A stretch of 11,364 nt of DNA from JAXGVG01 sp040773965 (lineage in GTDB: Bacteria; Pseudomonadota; Alphaproteobacteria; UBA9219). Made by a program: the position numbers and the translations under genes. The notes under the pieces are model-generated. The model ran no database searches and was not told the origin of the DNA. It was given only the letters and a program-made list of their open reading frames with translations. The DNA is taken from NCBI GenBank assembly GCA_040773965.1, contig JAXGVG010000054.1, forward strand, positions 1 to 11,364, given 5' to 3'. Positions 1-8,084 of this stretch are shown here, piece by piece (within the stretch, counting starts at the first letter, position 1; each line of letters opens with the position of its first letter).

Positions 1-2
1 CC

Positions 3-611
3 GAAGCCGCCCGCAAGCTGTTTTCCCAATCTTGCACATTCGTTCGCGCGGTTGCGGCGCCGGATCAAATGCCGCCGCCCGGCATGCCGGAAGTGGCTTT
101 CGCCGGACGCTCGAACGCCGGAAAATCGTCGCTGATCAACGCGCTTACGGGACGCAAAGGCCTCGCGCGCGCTTCCGGCACGCCGGGGCGCACGCAACAG
201 ATCGTTTTTTTCAATCTGGCGGACCGGCTGACGATCGCGGATCTTCCCGGTTACGGATTCGCCAAAGCGCCGAAGGCCGAGGCGGCGGCGTGGAACGCAT
301 TGATGCGCGATTACCTGCAAAACCGCGCCAGCCTGCGCTGCGTCGTTCTGGTGATCGACAGCCGTCACGGAATCTTTGCGAACGACCGGGATATGATGAG
401 TCGGCTCGACCGGGCAGGCGTGAGCTATCAGGCCGTGCTGACCAAGGCCGACCGGCTTCGTCCGGCGGAGCGGGACGCGCGACGGGATCAGGTCGCGGCG
501 GCTTTGGCCAGGCATCCCGCGGCGCGGACGGACGCCATCGTGACCAGCGCCGAAGAAGGGTTGGGCCTCGAGGAATTGCGAGCGTTTCTGGCGGAATTCG
601 CGGCGCCCTGA
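3..611 (+). CDS. engB: EngB/YihA ribosome-biogenesis GTPase, 5' end outside window
   Basis: This is a circularly ordered TRAFAC GTPase of the EngB/YihA/YsxC family, which in studied bacteria is needed for assembly of the large ribosomal subunit. The reading frame is open from base 3, so the start codon lies to the left. The translated part before the first internal ATG (base 69) still matches the family (EAARKLF... then PPPGMPEVAFAGRS), so that ATG is not the start. Over the 202 visible residues all G motifs are present: G1 GRSNAGKS (35-42), G2 threonine in SGTPGRTQ (about 60), G3 DLPG (80-83), G4 TKAD (147-150) and G5 TSA (181-183). Family members are usually about 200 to 220 residues, so only a short N-terminal piece is missing. 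The gene faces the IalB-family gene with 16 bases between the stops. Confidence 0.95.
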   Translation, partial: EAARKLFSQSCTFVRAVAAPDQMPPPGMPEVAFAGRSNAGKSSLINALTGRKGLARASGTPGRTQQIVFFNLADRLTIADLPGYGFAKAPKAEAAAWNALMRDYLQNRASLRCVVLVIDSRHGIFANDRDMMSRLDRAGVSYQAVLTKADRLRPAERDARRDQVAAALARHPAARTDAIVTSAEEGLGLEELRAFLAEFAAP

Positions 612-638
612 GAAAAAACCGCGCGGCCTATTTTTTCT
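611..638. terminator. possible bidirectional terminator between convergent genes
   Basis: An A/T inverted repeat, AGAAAAAA (611-618) and TTTTTTCT (631-638), encloses a 12-base GC-rich centre containing the palindrome CCGCGCGG (619-626). It starts at the last base of engB and runs into the lysine codons ending the IalB-family gene. The symmetry and position between two convergent genes suit a shared terminator. The stem is only A-T pairs, so it could be an accident of the lysine-rich tail. Confidence 0.3.
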
Positions 639-1230
639 TTTTCGGGGAACGCTTGGCCGGTTTGGCGGAGGTCTTGTTGACGGATTTGGCGGCGGACCCT
701 TCGCTTGGCGAAAGGCCGCAGGCCTTGCTTATGGCCTTGTACGCCGCGGCGGAGCCTTTCAGGTTGACGGTGTCCGAAATTTTCGTTCCGTTCGAGGCGA
801 CGCCCGTCACAATGGCGTTCGAACCTTTCCGGAGCGCGGCGCTTACCGCACGATCCGTCGCCGAGTCCCGCGACCAGGCCGTGTCGTCCTGCGTGAACAG
901 GCTGAATTGCCGGGAATCGACGCCGATGACGGCTTCGCTTCCAGGCTTGAACTTCATGCCTGCCGTGTAGCTGACGACGTCGGTAACGTTTTCGCCGGGG
1001 CGGTGCGTGATCATCAGGATCACGTCGCCGCGTTTCGCCTTTTCGCCTTTCGGCGAGCGCGCCATGATCGACATATAGCACACCGGCTGCTTGTTTTCCT
1101 GCATGGCGTAAGCCGTCCAATAGCCGAATTTCCCCAGGATTTCGGTTTTTCCCGCCGCGAGAGCCGGCAAAGAGGCAAAAACGGAAACAAGCAGGGTAAG
1201 CAGGAAAGGAAAGAGGAAAAAGACTCGCAT
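628..1230 (-). CDS. IalB-family periplasmic protein with lysine-rich tail
   Basis: The predicted product is a 200-residue exported protein of the invasion-associated locus B family. Residues 1-26 form a signal peptide: a short basic start, a hydrophobic core, then ALA-A before the mature chain. The mature domain carries family hallmarks: FGYWTAY at 35-41, a cysteine in VCYMS (C51), a WSRDSATDRAVSAALRKGS segment, and a second cysteine in KACG (C171) that may pair with C51. In Bartonella IalB aids erythrocyte invasion, but most free-living alphaproteobacteria carry homologues of unknown role, so the name should not be read as virulence. The last 25 or so residues are a basic, low-complexity extension (KPAKRSPKKKK) that is not part of the usual domain and might contact acidic cell-envelope polymers (inference). 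It lies 60 bases downstream of the penicillin-binding protein gene on the same strand and may be read from it. No good Shine-Dalgarno sequence precedes the ATG. Confidence 0.85.
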   Translation of the reverse strand: MRVFFLFPFLLTLLVSVFASLPALAAGKTEILGKFGYWTAYAMQENKQPVCYMSIMARSPKGEKAKRGDVILMITHRPGENVTDVVSYTAGMKFKPGSEAVIGVDSRQFSLFTQDDTAWSRDSATDRAVSAALRKGSNAIVTGVASNGTKISDTVNLKGSAAAYKAISKACGLSPSEGSAAKSVNKTSAKPAKRSPKKKK

Positions 1231-1290
1231 GGCGGCAAAAATAGGGGATGCGGGCTCCTATGTCCATGCCGGGCTGTAAACGAATATTTT

Positions 1291-4200
1291 TTATGGCGTT
1301 AGGTCCAAAAACGGTTGGGGCGCGTTTTCGCCGCTTTCGGCGTTGCCTTCGTTCCGCTCGGGAGCCTCGGGCGCTTTTTTGGGTGCCGGTTTCGGCTTTT
1401 TTTCTTCAACCGCGGGCCGCGTCGGCGCGCCGGGCGCGATAAGCGGCTGAAGCGCCGGCGCAAGCGATTTCAGCATTTGCGCCGACAGCCCGCTCGTGAA
1501 TTTGTAATCGGCCGCGTCTTCGCCCGCCACGTGCGCGGTGACCGTGCCGAAGAATTTATCGCCGATGTAGAAAACGATGGTTCCCGTGCGGTTGACGACG
1601 CGGGACGAGATCAGTCTACCTCCGGCGGCGAACTCGTCGAACCGATGGTCGCCCGTGCCGGTCTTGCCGCCGATCGCGAGCGGTGCGCCGTCCGGGCCGA
1701 TATATGTGCCGCGCAGGCGCCGCGCCGTGCCGTTCTCCACCACGTCCGCCATGCCCGCGCGGACGATGCGGGCGATGGCCGGGTCGAGAACCTGCGTTCC
1801 CTTGTTGACGGCGGGTTTCATGACGGTTTCAAACGGCGTGTCCGCCGCGAAGCGCAGTTCCTCAAAGCGTATGGTGGGTTTTTTTACGCCGTCGTTCAGC
1901 AGGATGCCAACCAGTTCCGCCAACGCGCCCGGCTTGTCGGCCGAACTGCCGATCGCCGTCGCGAAACTGGGCACAAGCCGGTCAAACGGATAGCCAAGCC
2001 GCGTCCAACGCTTGCGTATCCGCGTGAACGCGTCGGCTTCGAGCAAAATGCGGATGCGCGTGTTTTGCGCGCCTTTCATGCTCTGGCGGAAAAGCCAGGC
2101 ATAACTTTCGAGGCGCACGGGGCGGCTGGTGGATAGAATGACGTTGCGCGAGCTTCCCGGATTCGCCTGCAGGAAGCCGGTCAGCCACAGCTCGAGCGGA
2201 TTCAGGCCGGTGATATAGGCGCGGTCGGAAAGATTGTAACGGCTGGCCGGGTACTCACGGAAGAGCTTGTGCAGCCGCGCGTCGTCGAGCTTCGTGAGCA
2301 TGTGCCTGTTCATGTACGCGGCGTAGGCGGAATACGGCGCTTCGGGCCGGAGCGAGCGAAAGAGAATCGTGCGGGATGTCGCTCCTTTGCGCGCGCGGTG
2401 CGTGACTTTTTCCAGGGCTTCGTCCGGCGAAAGGTTGAGGTAGTCGTTGATGTAGCGGTTAAGGAAAACCTTTCCTTCGTTGTCGGCGAAGCGTTCTAGG
2501 TATTCCTTGCGCGCCGGGTTTTCCCGGTCGCCCAGAAGCTCTTCCTTCGTTTGATGCCCCTGCGCGATGGTGTGGTTGACGATGTCGCGCATGATCCGGA
2601 TGAACACAAGATTGACGGAGTTGCGAAGGGCTTCGCGCACCGTCATGATGCGGCCGTTGTCTTCTTTTTCGAAGTTGACGAAGGTGTGCGCGCCACCGCC
2701 GGTAAAGAAGGTTTCATAGGGGCTGGCGGAATATTTCCGGTCCATGGCGGCGTTCAGCATGTCGCCCAGCGTCGCGTCGGGATGCGCCGATAGCCACGCC
2801 GCCGCCCAGGCCGTCAGCGCGTCAGGCGCTTCCCCGGCCAGCGCGCGCAAATCCTCGTCGGCCAATCCGGCGTAGCGGCGGTACAGCTCGCCGGCGATTT
2901 CAAGATAGGTGACCAGCGTGCGCAATTTGGCGGTCGAGCCGAGGTCGAGCTTGACGCCTTCGTTCATATCGAACGGGCCGTCGATGTTGTCGGCCTGAAC
3001 GCGCAGCCGGTTGCCTTCTTCGCCGCGCTCAAAAAGGACAACGCTCCATTTGATCTTGCCAAGGTCGTTTTCCGGCTTGAGCAGGCGGAAACCGTACAAG
3101 CCTATGGATTTCATGAATTCCGGGTCGCTCATTTTCTTGAGGAATTCGGTGACTTTTTTTTGCGTCTCCTGATCCAGCGTACAGACGGCCGACAGGTCGA
3201 GCCGGTCCAGCTCGTAGAGGTTCTTCAGCCCCAGCATCTTCAACAAATGCGTGCGCATGGCATTCGCCGCTTTTTGATCGAGGAAAGATTCGATGGCGAT
3301 GGGAGGAGGGTCCGGAAGAAACTTGAAGCGGACGCCTTTGGTGGCTTTTCGAAGGGCGTCCGAGATGATACCCGCGTTCGACAGGCGGTCGAGCGTGTTG
3401 TCCGTAAGATCGTCGAGGGCGTTCCGTTCGGCGATCAAATAGGCGGTTGGCCGTCGCTGGGCGAGTATAAGCCCCAGAACCTTGCGGTAATAAGCGGCCT
3501 TGGCGCGCAGGGAGGTATCGTCCGTTTCCGGCATATTAAGGGCTGCCGATGCCGTTTTCAGGTCCTGACCGAACCAGGCCCAAAGACCGTCGCCGATGCT
3601 GTTGACTTCTCCGAAACCGGCTCGCGCGCTGAGCGGCGTGCTGTTCAGGTAGTCGAGGACGATGCGTTGGCGCGCCTTGCGCGTGTCGGGGCCGTCCATG
3701 TAGACCCGCAAACTGGCCGAGACGATCTGACGCAGTTTTTCCGCGATGTCGGCGGTTTGCCCGTTGGGCGAATGCCGGAACTTTTCGATTTGCGTGGCCA
3801 GCGTGCTGCCGCCTCCCGCGTTAAAACCGGACACGAAGATTTGCGCCAGCCGTCCTCCCGCCGCGTAGAAAAAACGGTCCCATTCGATAGCCGGATTGCG
3901 CGTGACCGGGCCATCCGCAAGCAACTCGCGGTTTTCGATATAGAGCAGAGTGTCGACGAGGAGCGGCGGAATGTCCTCGAAGCGTTCGAAAACCCGGGAA
4001 GGATAGCCGGCATTGTATAGAGATTGGCCTTCGCGGCCATAAAGCTTCAACCCGGCCACGGTTTTCGTGCGGTAAACAGGATACAGGCCATGATCCAGAA
4101 AAAACTGGTACCGGCGCGAAACGCGCATCTGTTGCGCGATGGTGAAGTTGTCCGCCTCGAGCGCCTTGGTGAAGAAGGGAATATAGCTGTAGCCCAGCCG

Positions 4201-4500
4201 CTGGTTGTAAGGCCCTGCCGTGGGCACGTGCAAATCGGGATTTGGGCCGTTGCGGAGTTCGAAACGAACCTGTTTGGCCATGTAGGACAAAAGGTCGGCT
4301 TGCAGCGCCGACGTCCGCATTTCCTCAAAGGCCAGAAAACCCAGAACGCTTCCGAACCCGAGAAGAAGGGCAAATGACGCCATCCACAAACGCCGTGGCG
4401 TACGCATGCGGTAAGGCGCGCGCGTCTTCGGCGGGCGCGCCGGAAGATGATGGCGGCTGCCTTGCCGGGGCCGAACATAGGGTGTTCGCCGGGCTTCCAT
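1291..4500 (-). CDS. Long bifunctional transglycosylase/transpeptidase (class A-like penicillin-binding protein)
   Basis: This 1069-residue membrane protein probably polymerises and crosslinks peptidoglycan. A basic, proline-rich cytoplasmic tail (1-38) precedes one membrane anchor (about 39-58). The glycosyltransferase-51 domain (about 150-350) shows the likely catalytic Glu in IENRELL (E189) and a variant second motif, GGSTLATQIEKF (230-241), where most families have GGSTITQQ. The transpeptidase domain has all three active-site motifs: STAK (S522, K525), SVN (628-630) and KTG (946-948, in GGKTGTGDHRF). The SxN to KTG gap is about 316 residues, far more than in common class A enzymes. The extra part is about 640-820, after which a recognisable stretch resumes (PSFATAIGSSADKP at about 844). 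The C-terminus (about 1024-1069) is Pro/Lys/Glu-rich and probably disordered. From memory, the LATQIEKFRHS variant occurs in long, little-studied proteobacterial proteins of this type. The chosen ATG lies 3 bases after hisS, and a second ATG at 4407 would remove 31 residues but keep the anchor; neither has a clear ribosome site. Confidence 0.88.
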   Translation of the reverse strand: MEARRTPYVRPRQGSRHHLPARPPKTRAPYRMRTPRRLWMASFALLLGFGSVLGFLAFEEMRTSALQADLLSYMAKQVRFELRNGPNPDLHVPTAGPYNQRLGYSYIPFFTKALEADNFTIAQQMRVSRRYQFFLDHGLYPVYRTKTVAGLKLYGREGQSLYNAGYPSRVFERFEDIPPLLVDTLLYIENRELLADGPVTRNPAIEWDRFFYAAGGRLAQIFVSGFNAGGGSTLATQIEKFRHSPNGQTADIAEKLRQIVSASLRVYMDGPDTRKARQRIVLDYLNSTPLSARAGFGEVNSIGDGLWAWFGQDLKTASAALNMPETDDTSLRAKAAYYRKVLGLILAQRRPTAYLIAERNALDDLTDNTLDRLSNAGIISDALRKATKGVRFKFLPDPPPIAIESFLDQKAANAMRTHLLKMLGLKNLYELDRLDLSAVCTLDQETQKKVTEFLKKMSDPEFMKSIGLYGFRLLKPENDLGKIKWSVVLFERGEEGNRLRVQADNIDGPFDMNEGVKLDLGSTAKLRTLVTYLEIAGELYRRYAGLADEDLRALAGEAPDALTAWAAAWLSAHPDATLGDMLNAAMDRKYSASPYETFFTGGGAHTFVNFEKEDNGRIMTVREALRNSVNLVFIRIMRDIVNHTIAQGHQTKEELLGDRENPARKEYLERFADNEGKVFLNRYINDYLNLSPDEALEKVTHRARKGATSRTILFRSLRPEAPYSAYAAYMNRHMLTKLDDARLHKLFREYPASRYNLSDRAYITGLNPLELWLTGFLQANPGSSRNVILSTSRPVRLESYAWLFRQSMKGAQNTRIRILLEADAFTRIRKRWTRLGYPFDRLVPSFATAIGSSADKPGALAELVGILLNDGVKKPTIRFEELRFAADTPFETVMKPAVNKGTQVLDPAIARIVRAGMADVVENGTARRLRGTYIGPDGAPLAIGGKTGTGDHRFDEFAAGGRLISSRVVNRTGTIVFYIGDKFFGTVTAHVAGEDAADYKFTSGLSAQMLKSLAPALQPLIAPGAPTRPAVEEKKPKPAPKKAPEAPERNEGNAESGENAPQPFLDLTP

Positions 4501-4503
4501 CGT

Positions 4504-5853
4504 TTAACGCGCCAGAAGATCGTGAAGACAGGCGGTTAAGGCGGCGCGCTTGACTTCGTATTGTTCTTTTCTCGCGAGGTCTTTGACAAGGACGGTTCCT
4601 TTCGACCGTTCGTTCGAGCCAAGAAGAACGGCGAAGGGAATGCCCGCTTTATCGGCATACCTAAGCTGCTTGTCGAGTTTGGCGGGTTCCAGATAATTTT
4701 CGACATTGAAACCGCCGCGCCGCAATTCCGCGCTCAGCGCGAGGTAATGGGCGCCGAGTTCCGGCTCAAGCTGCGTGATGAGAACGTGGACGGTGTGCGG
4801 GACGGCGGGGAAAAGGTTGTGCGCGCGCAACTGGTCGAACAGGCGCGTGGCGCCGATGGAAAGGCCGACGCCGGGCAGTTTCGATTTTGTGTAGAAACTC
4901 GCCAGATCCTCGTAGCGTCCGCCGGAACAGACGCTGCCGAATTCCGGATGATCGTCGATCAGCGTTTCGTAGACCGTGCCGGTGTAGTAATCGAGGCCGC
5001 GCGCGATGGCCAGATTGATCCGCGTTCGTTCTTCGGGCACGCCCAGCGCCTTGAGGGAGTCGGCCATTTGGGTCAGTTCATCCAACCCTTGCCGGAACAC
5101 CGGGTGCGCGTCTTTTTGCTCGCGAAGGGCGGCGAGCATGTCCGCCTTGTCGCCTTTCAGGGCGACGAGATGCAGCAAGCGGTCCGTCATGGCTTCCGTG
5201 AGGCCGAGGCCCGTGAGGTTTTCGCGCACCCTGGCCGGGCCGGTCTTGTCGAGCTTGTCGATTTCGCGCAGCGCCAGTTTTTGTTTTTCCGGGTCTTCGA
5301 ACCCCCAGCTTGCCAGAAGCCCCATAAGAATGCGGCGGTTGCTGAAGTGGATGGTGAAGCCCTCGATGCCGAGTTCCGTGAAAATCTGGACGATAATGGC
5401 CGGCAACTCCGCGTCATACGCGGGATCAAGCTTGTCCTTGCCGATGACGTCGACGTCGCACTGGTAAAACTCGCGCTCGCGCCCGCGCTGGGGCCGTTCG
5501 CCGCGGTACACCCGCTGAATCTGATAACGGCGGAAGGGAAAGCTCAATTCCCTTTCGTGTTCGGCAACGTAACGCGCGAGAGGCACGGTCAAATCGAAAC
5601 GCAAGGCAAGATCCGGTGCGTGGCCTTGCTGAAGGGAGCCGGTCGACTGGACGAAATACACCTGCTTTTCGGTTTCGCCGCCGGATTTGGTCAGCAGCAC
5701 GTCTTTCAGTTCGAACACGGGCGTTTCGACCGGCACGAAGCCGAAGCGCTCAAAGCCGCGGCGGATCACATCCAGCATGTGCTGGAAGGCCATTTGGTCG
5801 CGCGGCAGGAGTTCGAGGGTTCCGGGGGCGGTGCGGGGTTGGATGAGAGCCAT
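4504..5853 (-). CDS. hisS: Histidine--tRNA ligase (HisRS)
   Basis: This class II aminoacyl-tRNA synthetase charges tRNA-His with histidine. The start chosen (ATG at 5853) gives 449 residues and begins MALIQPRTAPGTLELLP, matching the usual HisRS N-terminus. The frame stays open to an ATG at 5943, but those 30 extra residues do not look like the family. Motif 2 is clear (RYQIQRVYRGERPQRGREREFYQCDVDVIG region, about 109-138). The histidine-specific loop is RGLDYYTGTVYE (285-296), followed by SGGRYEDL (310-317), and motif 3 is GVGLSIGATRL (328-338). The anticodon-binding domain fills about 353-449. It is the first gene of the minus-strand run and sits 3 bases before the penicillin-binding protein gene, so the two are probably co-transcribed. 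Its promoter should lie in the divergent region shared with pyrC. Confidence 0.96.
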   Translation of the reverse strand: MALIQPRTAPGTLELLPRDQMAFQHMLDVIRRGFERFGFVPVETPVFELKDVLLTKSGGETEKQVYFVQSTGSLQQGHAPDLALRFDLTVPLARYVAEHERELSFPFRRYQIQRVYRGERPQRGREREFYQCDVDVIGKDKLDPAYDAELPAIIVQIFTELGIEGFTIHFSNRRILMGLLASWGFEDPEKQKLALREIDKLDKTGPARVRENLTGLGLTEAMTDRLLHLVALKGDKADMLAALREQKDAHPVFRQGLDELTQMADSLKALGVPEERTRINLAIARGLDYYTGTVYETLIDDHPEFGSVCSGGRYEDLASFYTKSKLPGVGLSIGATRLFDQLRAHNLFPAVPHTVHVLITQLEPELGAHYLALSAELRRGGFNVENYLEPAKLDKQLRYADKAGIPFAVLLGSNERSKGTVLVKDLARKEQYEVKRAALTACLHDLLAR

Positions 5854-6007
5854 AGGGGTCAAAACTCGGCGTTTGGATCGGAAGGAAAGAATACTGATAA
5901 CATAAGCCTTAAACTGTTGAAAGCTAACAGAGCTTTTTTCCACGCCATATTTGTGTTAACGCTCTTTTCCGCGCCCATCTCCCGTAAACCCGATTCTTGC
6001 CGTTTCC
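5854..6007. promoter_or_regulatory. divergent promoter region between hisS and pyrC
   Basis: This 154-base stretch is more AT-rich than its neighbours and must hold promoters in both directions. On the plus strand a weak pair fits: TTGGAT (5873-5878), 17 bases, GATAAC (5896-5901), giving pyrC a leader of about 100 bases. On the minus strand another weak pair fits: TTAGCT (complement of 5922-5927), 17 bases, TATGTT (complement of 5899-5904), for hisS. Each box matches only 3 or 4 of 6 consensus bases, so these assignments are tentative. No clear Shine-Dalgarno precedes either start codon. Confidence 0.4.
5920..5939 (+). terminator. terminator-like hairpin in the pyrC leader
   Basis: AAAGCT (5920-5925), loop AACAG, AGCTTT (5931-5936), then three more T. 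On the plus strand this has the shape of a small intrinsic terminator, about 70 bases before the pyrC start. The stem is only 6 pairs with two G-C, so it would be weak. It could act as a leaky attenuator or be chance. Confidence 0.25.
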
Positions 6008-7066
6008 ATGACTCTTAATCGCCTTACTTTGCCGAAGCCCGATGACTGGCATGTCCATTTGCGCGACGGCCCCATGCTTAAGGCCGTTTTGCCTGCGACG
6101 GCGCGTCGTTTTGGCCGCGCCATCGTCATGCCCAATCTGGTGCCGCCCGTGTTGACGGAAGCCCGCGCGCGCGAATACCGGGACGAGATTTTATGGGCCC
6201 TGCCGCAGGATGCGGCTTTTACGCCCTTGATGACGCTTTTCCTGACGGACAAAACCGATTCCGGCGATCTGGAGAGAGGGTATAGGGAGGGCGTCCTGAC
6301 GGCAGCTAAGTACTACCCGCCTGACATCACCACTTTTTCCCAGAACGGCGTGACCGATATGCAGGCCATCGCGCCGGTACTGGAGCTGATGCAGTCCCTC
6401 GGCATGCCGCTTTTGATGCACGGGGAAATCAGCGATCCATCCGTGGACATTTTCGATGCCCAAGAGGTTTTTATCGATCGCATTCTCGTGCCGCTTCGCC
6501 GTCATTTCCCGGCGTTGAAGATCGTTCTGGAACATATTTCGACGAAGGTCGAGGTGGACTATGTGGTCGCCGAAGGGCAGGAAGGAAGCCTTGCCGCCAC
6601 CATCGCGGCGCATCACTTGCGTCTCAACCGCAACGCCTTGTTCAAGGAAGGCAAGCTTCAGCCCCATTATTATTGCAAGCCGGTTCTAAAAAGAGAAAGC
6701 GACCGGCAAGCCGTCGTCATGGCGGCGACGTCCGGCGCGCCGATGTTTTTCCTCGGCACCGATTCGGCACCTCATCCGCGCGAAGCCAAGGAAGCCGCGC
6801 ATTCGATCGGCGGCGTTTTTACCGCGCTCAACGCTCTTGAGCTTTACGCGCAGGTTTTTGCCGGGGCCGACGCGCTTGACCGTTTGGCCGCGTTTGCCAG
6901 TCTTAACGGTCCGGCGTTTTATGGGCTGCCGGTCAATGAAACAACGCTGGAATTGGAAGAGCTTAGCCGTCCGGCTTCCGGCCTTAAGCCGATTTTAACG
7001 GAAAATGGGTCAGAAATAATTCCATTCCAGGACGATGCGCCGCCGTCATGGCGCGTTGTCGAATAA
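6008..7066 (+). CDS. pyrC: Dihydroorotase, class II
   Basis: This enzyme cyclises N-carbamoyl-aspartate to dihydroorotate in de novo pyrimidine synthesis, using a two-zinc centre in a TIM-barrel amidohydrolase. At 352 residues it matches the E. coli PyrC type in length and in every metal ligand I can place: H15 and H17 (WHVHLRD), the carboxylated lysine K101 (AAKYYP), H138 (LLMHGE), H176 (LEHIST) and D252 (LGTDSAPH). The start at 6008 gives the expected short N-terminus before the HxH motif. It is transcribed away from hisS. The first ATPase gene begins 22 bases after its stop with no terminator between them, so pyrC may head a three-gene operon. No functional link between pyrimidine synthesis and the ATPases is evident. 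Confidence 0.96.
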   Translation: MTLNRLTLPKPDDWHVHLRDGPMLKAVLPATARRFGRAIVMPNLVPPVLTEARAREYRDEILWALPQDAAFTPLMTLFLTDKTDSGDLERGYREGVLTAAKYYPPDITTFSQNGVTDMQAIAPVLELMQSLGMPLLMHGEISDPSVDIFDAQEVFIDRILVPLRRHFPALKIVLEHISTKVEVDYVVAEGQEGSLAATIAAHHLRLNRNALFKEGKLQPHYYCKPVLKRESDRQAVVMAATSGAPMFFLGTDSAPHPREAKEAAHSIGGVFTALNALELYAQVFAGADALDRLAAFASLNGPAFYGLPVNETTLELEELSRPASGLKPILTENGSEIIPFQDDAPPSWRVVE

Positions 7067-7088
7067 CCTCGCTTTCCGGGTTTGCGAC

Positions 7089-8084
7089 ATGACAGCGACT
7101 CTCGCCGATTTGCCTTTTATGTATTTGTATATTCGCCTCGACGGCGAGGACAAGCCGATGTTCCGTTCCAGGGAACGCAGCAAGGCAAAATCCAACCAGA
7201 TCGTTCCCGATGAATACGCGCCGGCAATCGGCCGGTTCGCGGCGGCGGTCAAAGGATCGCTCGAAAAGGCGGAAGGCGTTATCGACTATGAAGGACTGCG
7301 CTGCCGCCTGTCACGGCAAAATATGGCGGGCGGCGAAGAATGGGTCTGCGCGCGGCGTATCGATACGAACATCCCGGAGCTGAACAAGCTGGGCTTCGCC
7401 TCGCACATTGCCAACCACATGCACGGGCTTGGAACCCGCGACGGCCTTATCCTTATCGCGGGCGCGGCCGATCAGGGCAAGACGACGACGGCAGCCGCGC
7501 TGTTGGCCGACTTTCTCCGCAGTTACGGCGGAACGGCGGTCGCCCTCGAAGCGCCCCCTGAATACAATCTGAAGGGCCGGCACGGCGCGAACGGCCAGTG
7601 CTTTCAGTTCGACGTCACAAACGACGACGATTGGGCGGTATGCCTGAAACGCGCCTTGTTGTGGGCGCCGCAATACATATTTGCCGGAGAAATCCGCGCG
7701 CCCCAGGCCGCCGAGCAGCTTATTCGCGCCGCCTCGACGGGCCACCTGGTCATTACGACGATGAACGCGGGCGCGCCGGAAGACGCGCTTATCGGCCTGC
7801 TTTTCCTCGCCGAACAGGCCATGGGTCCCAGCGCCAGCGGCATGCTCGGCTCCAGCATGACGGCGCTGGTCTTTCAGACGATGAAGGAAGACGGTCCGTT
7901 CATCCGTTACCTGTTCACCGAACCCGACGCGCCGGGCGATCCCATCCGTTCCCTGATCCGCGAAGGCAAGGTGACGATGATCTCGACGTACATCGACCGG
8001 ATTGCGGCGCGTCTTTCCAACCAGCCCACCGGCGGTTCCTTGCCGCCGCTCTCGAACCTGCCGCCGTTGCCGAAAAAACCATGA
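7089..8084 (+). CDS. PilT/DotB-like secretion ATPase paralogue with altered Asp and His boxes
   Basis: This 331-residue protein belongs to the GspE/PilT/DotB superfamily of hexameric secretion and pilus motors. The N-terminal domain (about 1-110) resembles the PilT/DotB N-domain, ending in a region like RRID...IPELNKLGF. The ATPase core has a Walker A fit (GAADQGKT, 125-132, K131) and an atypical Walker B (YIFAGEIR, E201). Compared with its neighbour, the Asp box reads LEAPPEY (153-159) instead of IEDPVEY, losing the conserved aspartate. The His box reads TGHLVITTMNAG (217-228) instead of TTIHAG, losing the second histidine. It may bind ATP but hydrolyse it poorly (inference). The C-terminus is proline-rich (PPLSNLPPLPKKP). 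The ATG at 7089 is preferred because it aligns with the neighbour's start of homology; an upstream in-frame ATG at 7035 would overlap pyrC by 32 bases. No Shine-Dalgarno is seen. The assignment to a pilus, type II or Dot/Icm-like system is open. Confidence 0.85.
   Translation: MTATLADLPFMYLYIRLDGEDKPMFRSRERSKAKSNQIVPDEYAPAIGRFAAAVKGSLEKAEGVIDYEGLRCRLSRQNMAGGEEWVCARRIDTNIPELNKLGFASHIANHMHGLGTRDGLILIAGAADQGKTTTAAALLADFLRSYGGTAVALEAPPEYNLKGRHGANGQCFQFDVTNDDDWAVCLKRALLWAPQYIFAGEIRAPQAAEQLIRAASTGHLVITTMNAGAPEDALIGLLFLAEQAMGPSASGMLGSSMTALVFQTMKEDGPFIRYLFTEPDAPGDPIRSLIREGKVTMISTYIDRIAARLSNQPTGGSLPPLSNLPPLPKKP

Noticed and set aside
32..970. Long plus-strand frame across engB and the IalB-family gene
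   Set aside because: It is a by-product of GC-rich codon bias: arginine/glycine/alanine-rich, no domain, and it overlaps two well-supported genes.
5854..5943. Thirty-residue N-terminal extension of hisS from an ATG at 5943
   Set aside because: The extension is unlike HisRS N-termini, and the ATG at 5853 gives a standard MALIQPRTAPGTLELLP start; the extra stretch is better read as promoter region.
4561..6018. 485-codon plus-strand frame opposite hisS
   Set aside because: It lies exactly antisense to a clear HisRS gene and has no recognisable motif; long antisense frames are common in GC-rich genes.
7035..7088. Longer first ATPase starting at 7035 inside the end of pyrC
   Set aside because: The extra 18 residues overlap pyrC out of frame, have no match in the paralogue, and no ribosome site supports them.
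7598..8080. Upstream extension of the second ATPase frame to 7598
   Set aside because: The region is the coding sequence of the first ATPase in another frame; its translation is arginine-rich and unlike any ATPase, and the homology begins just after 8081.
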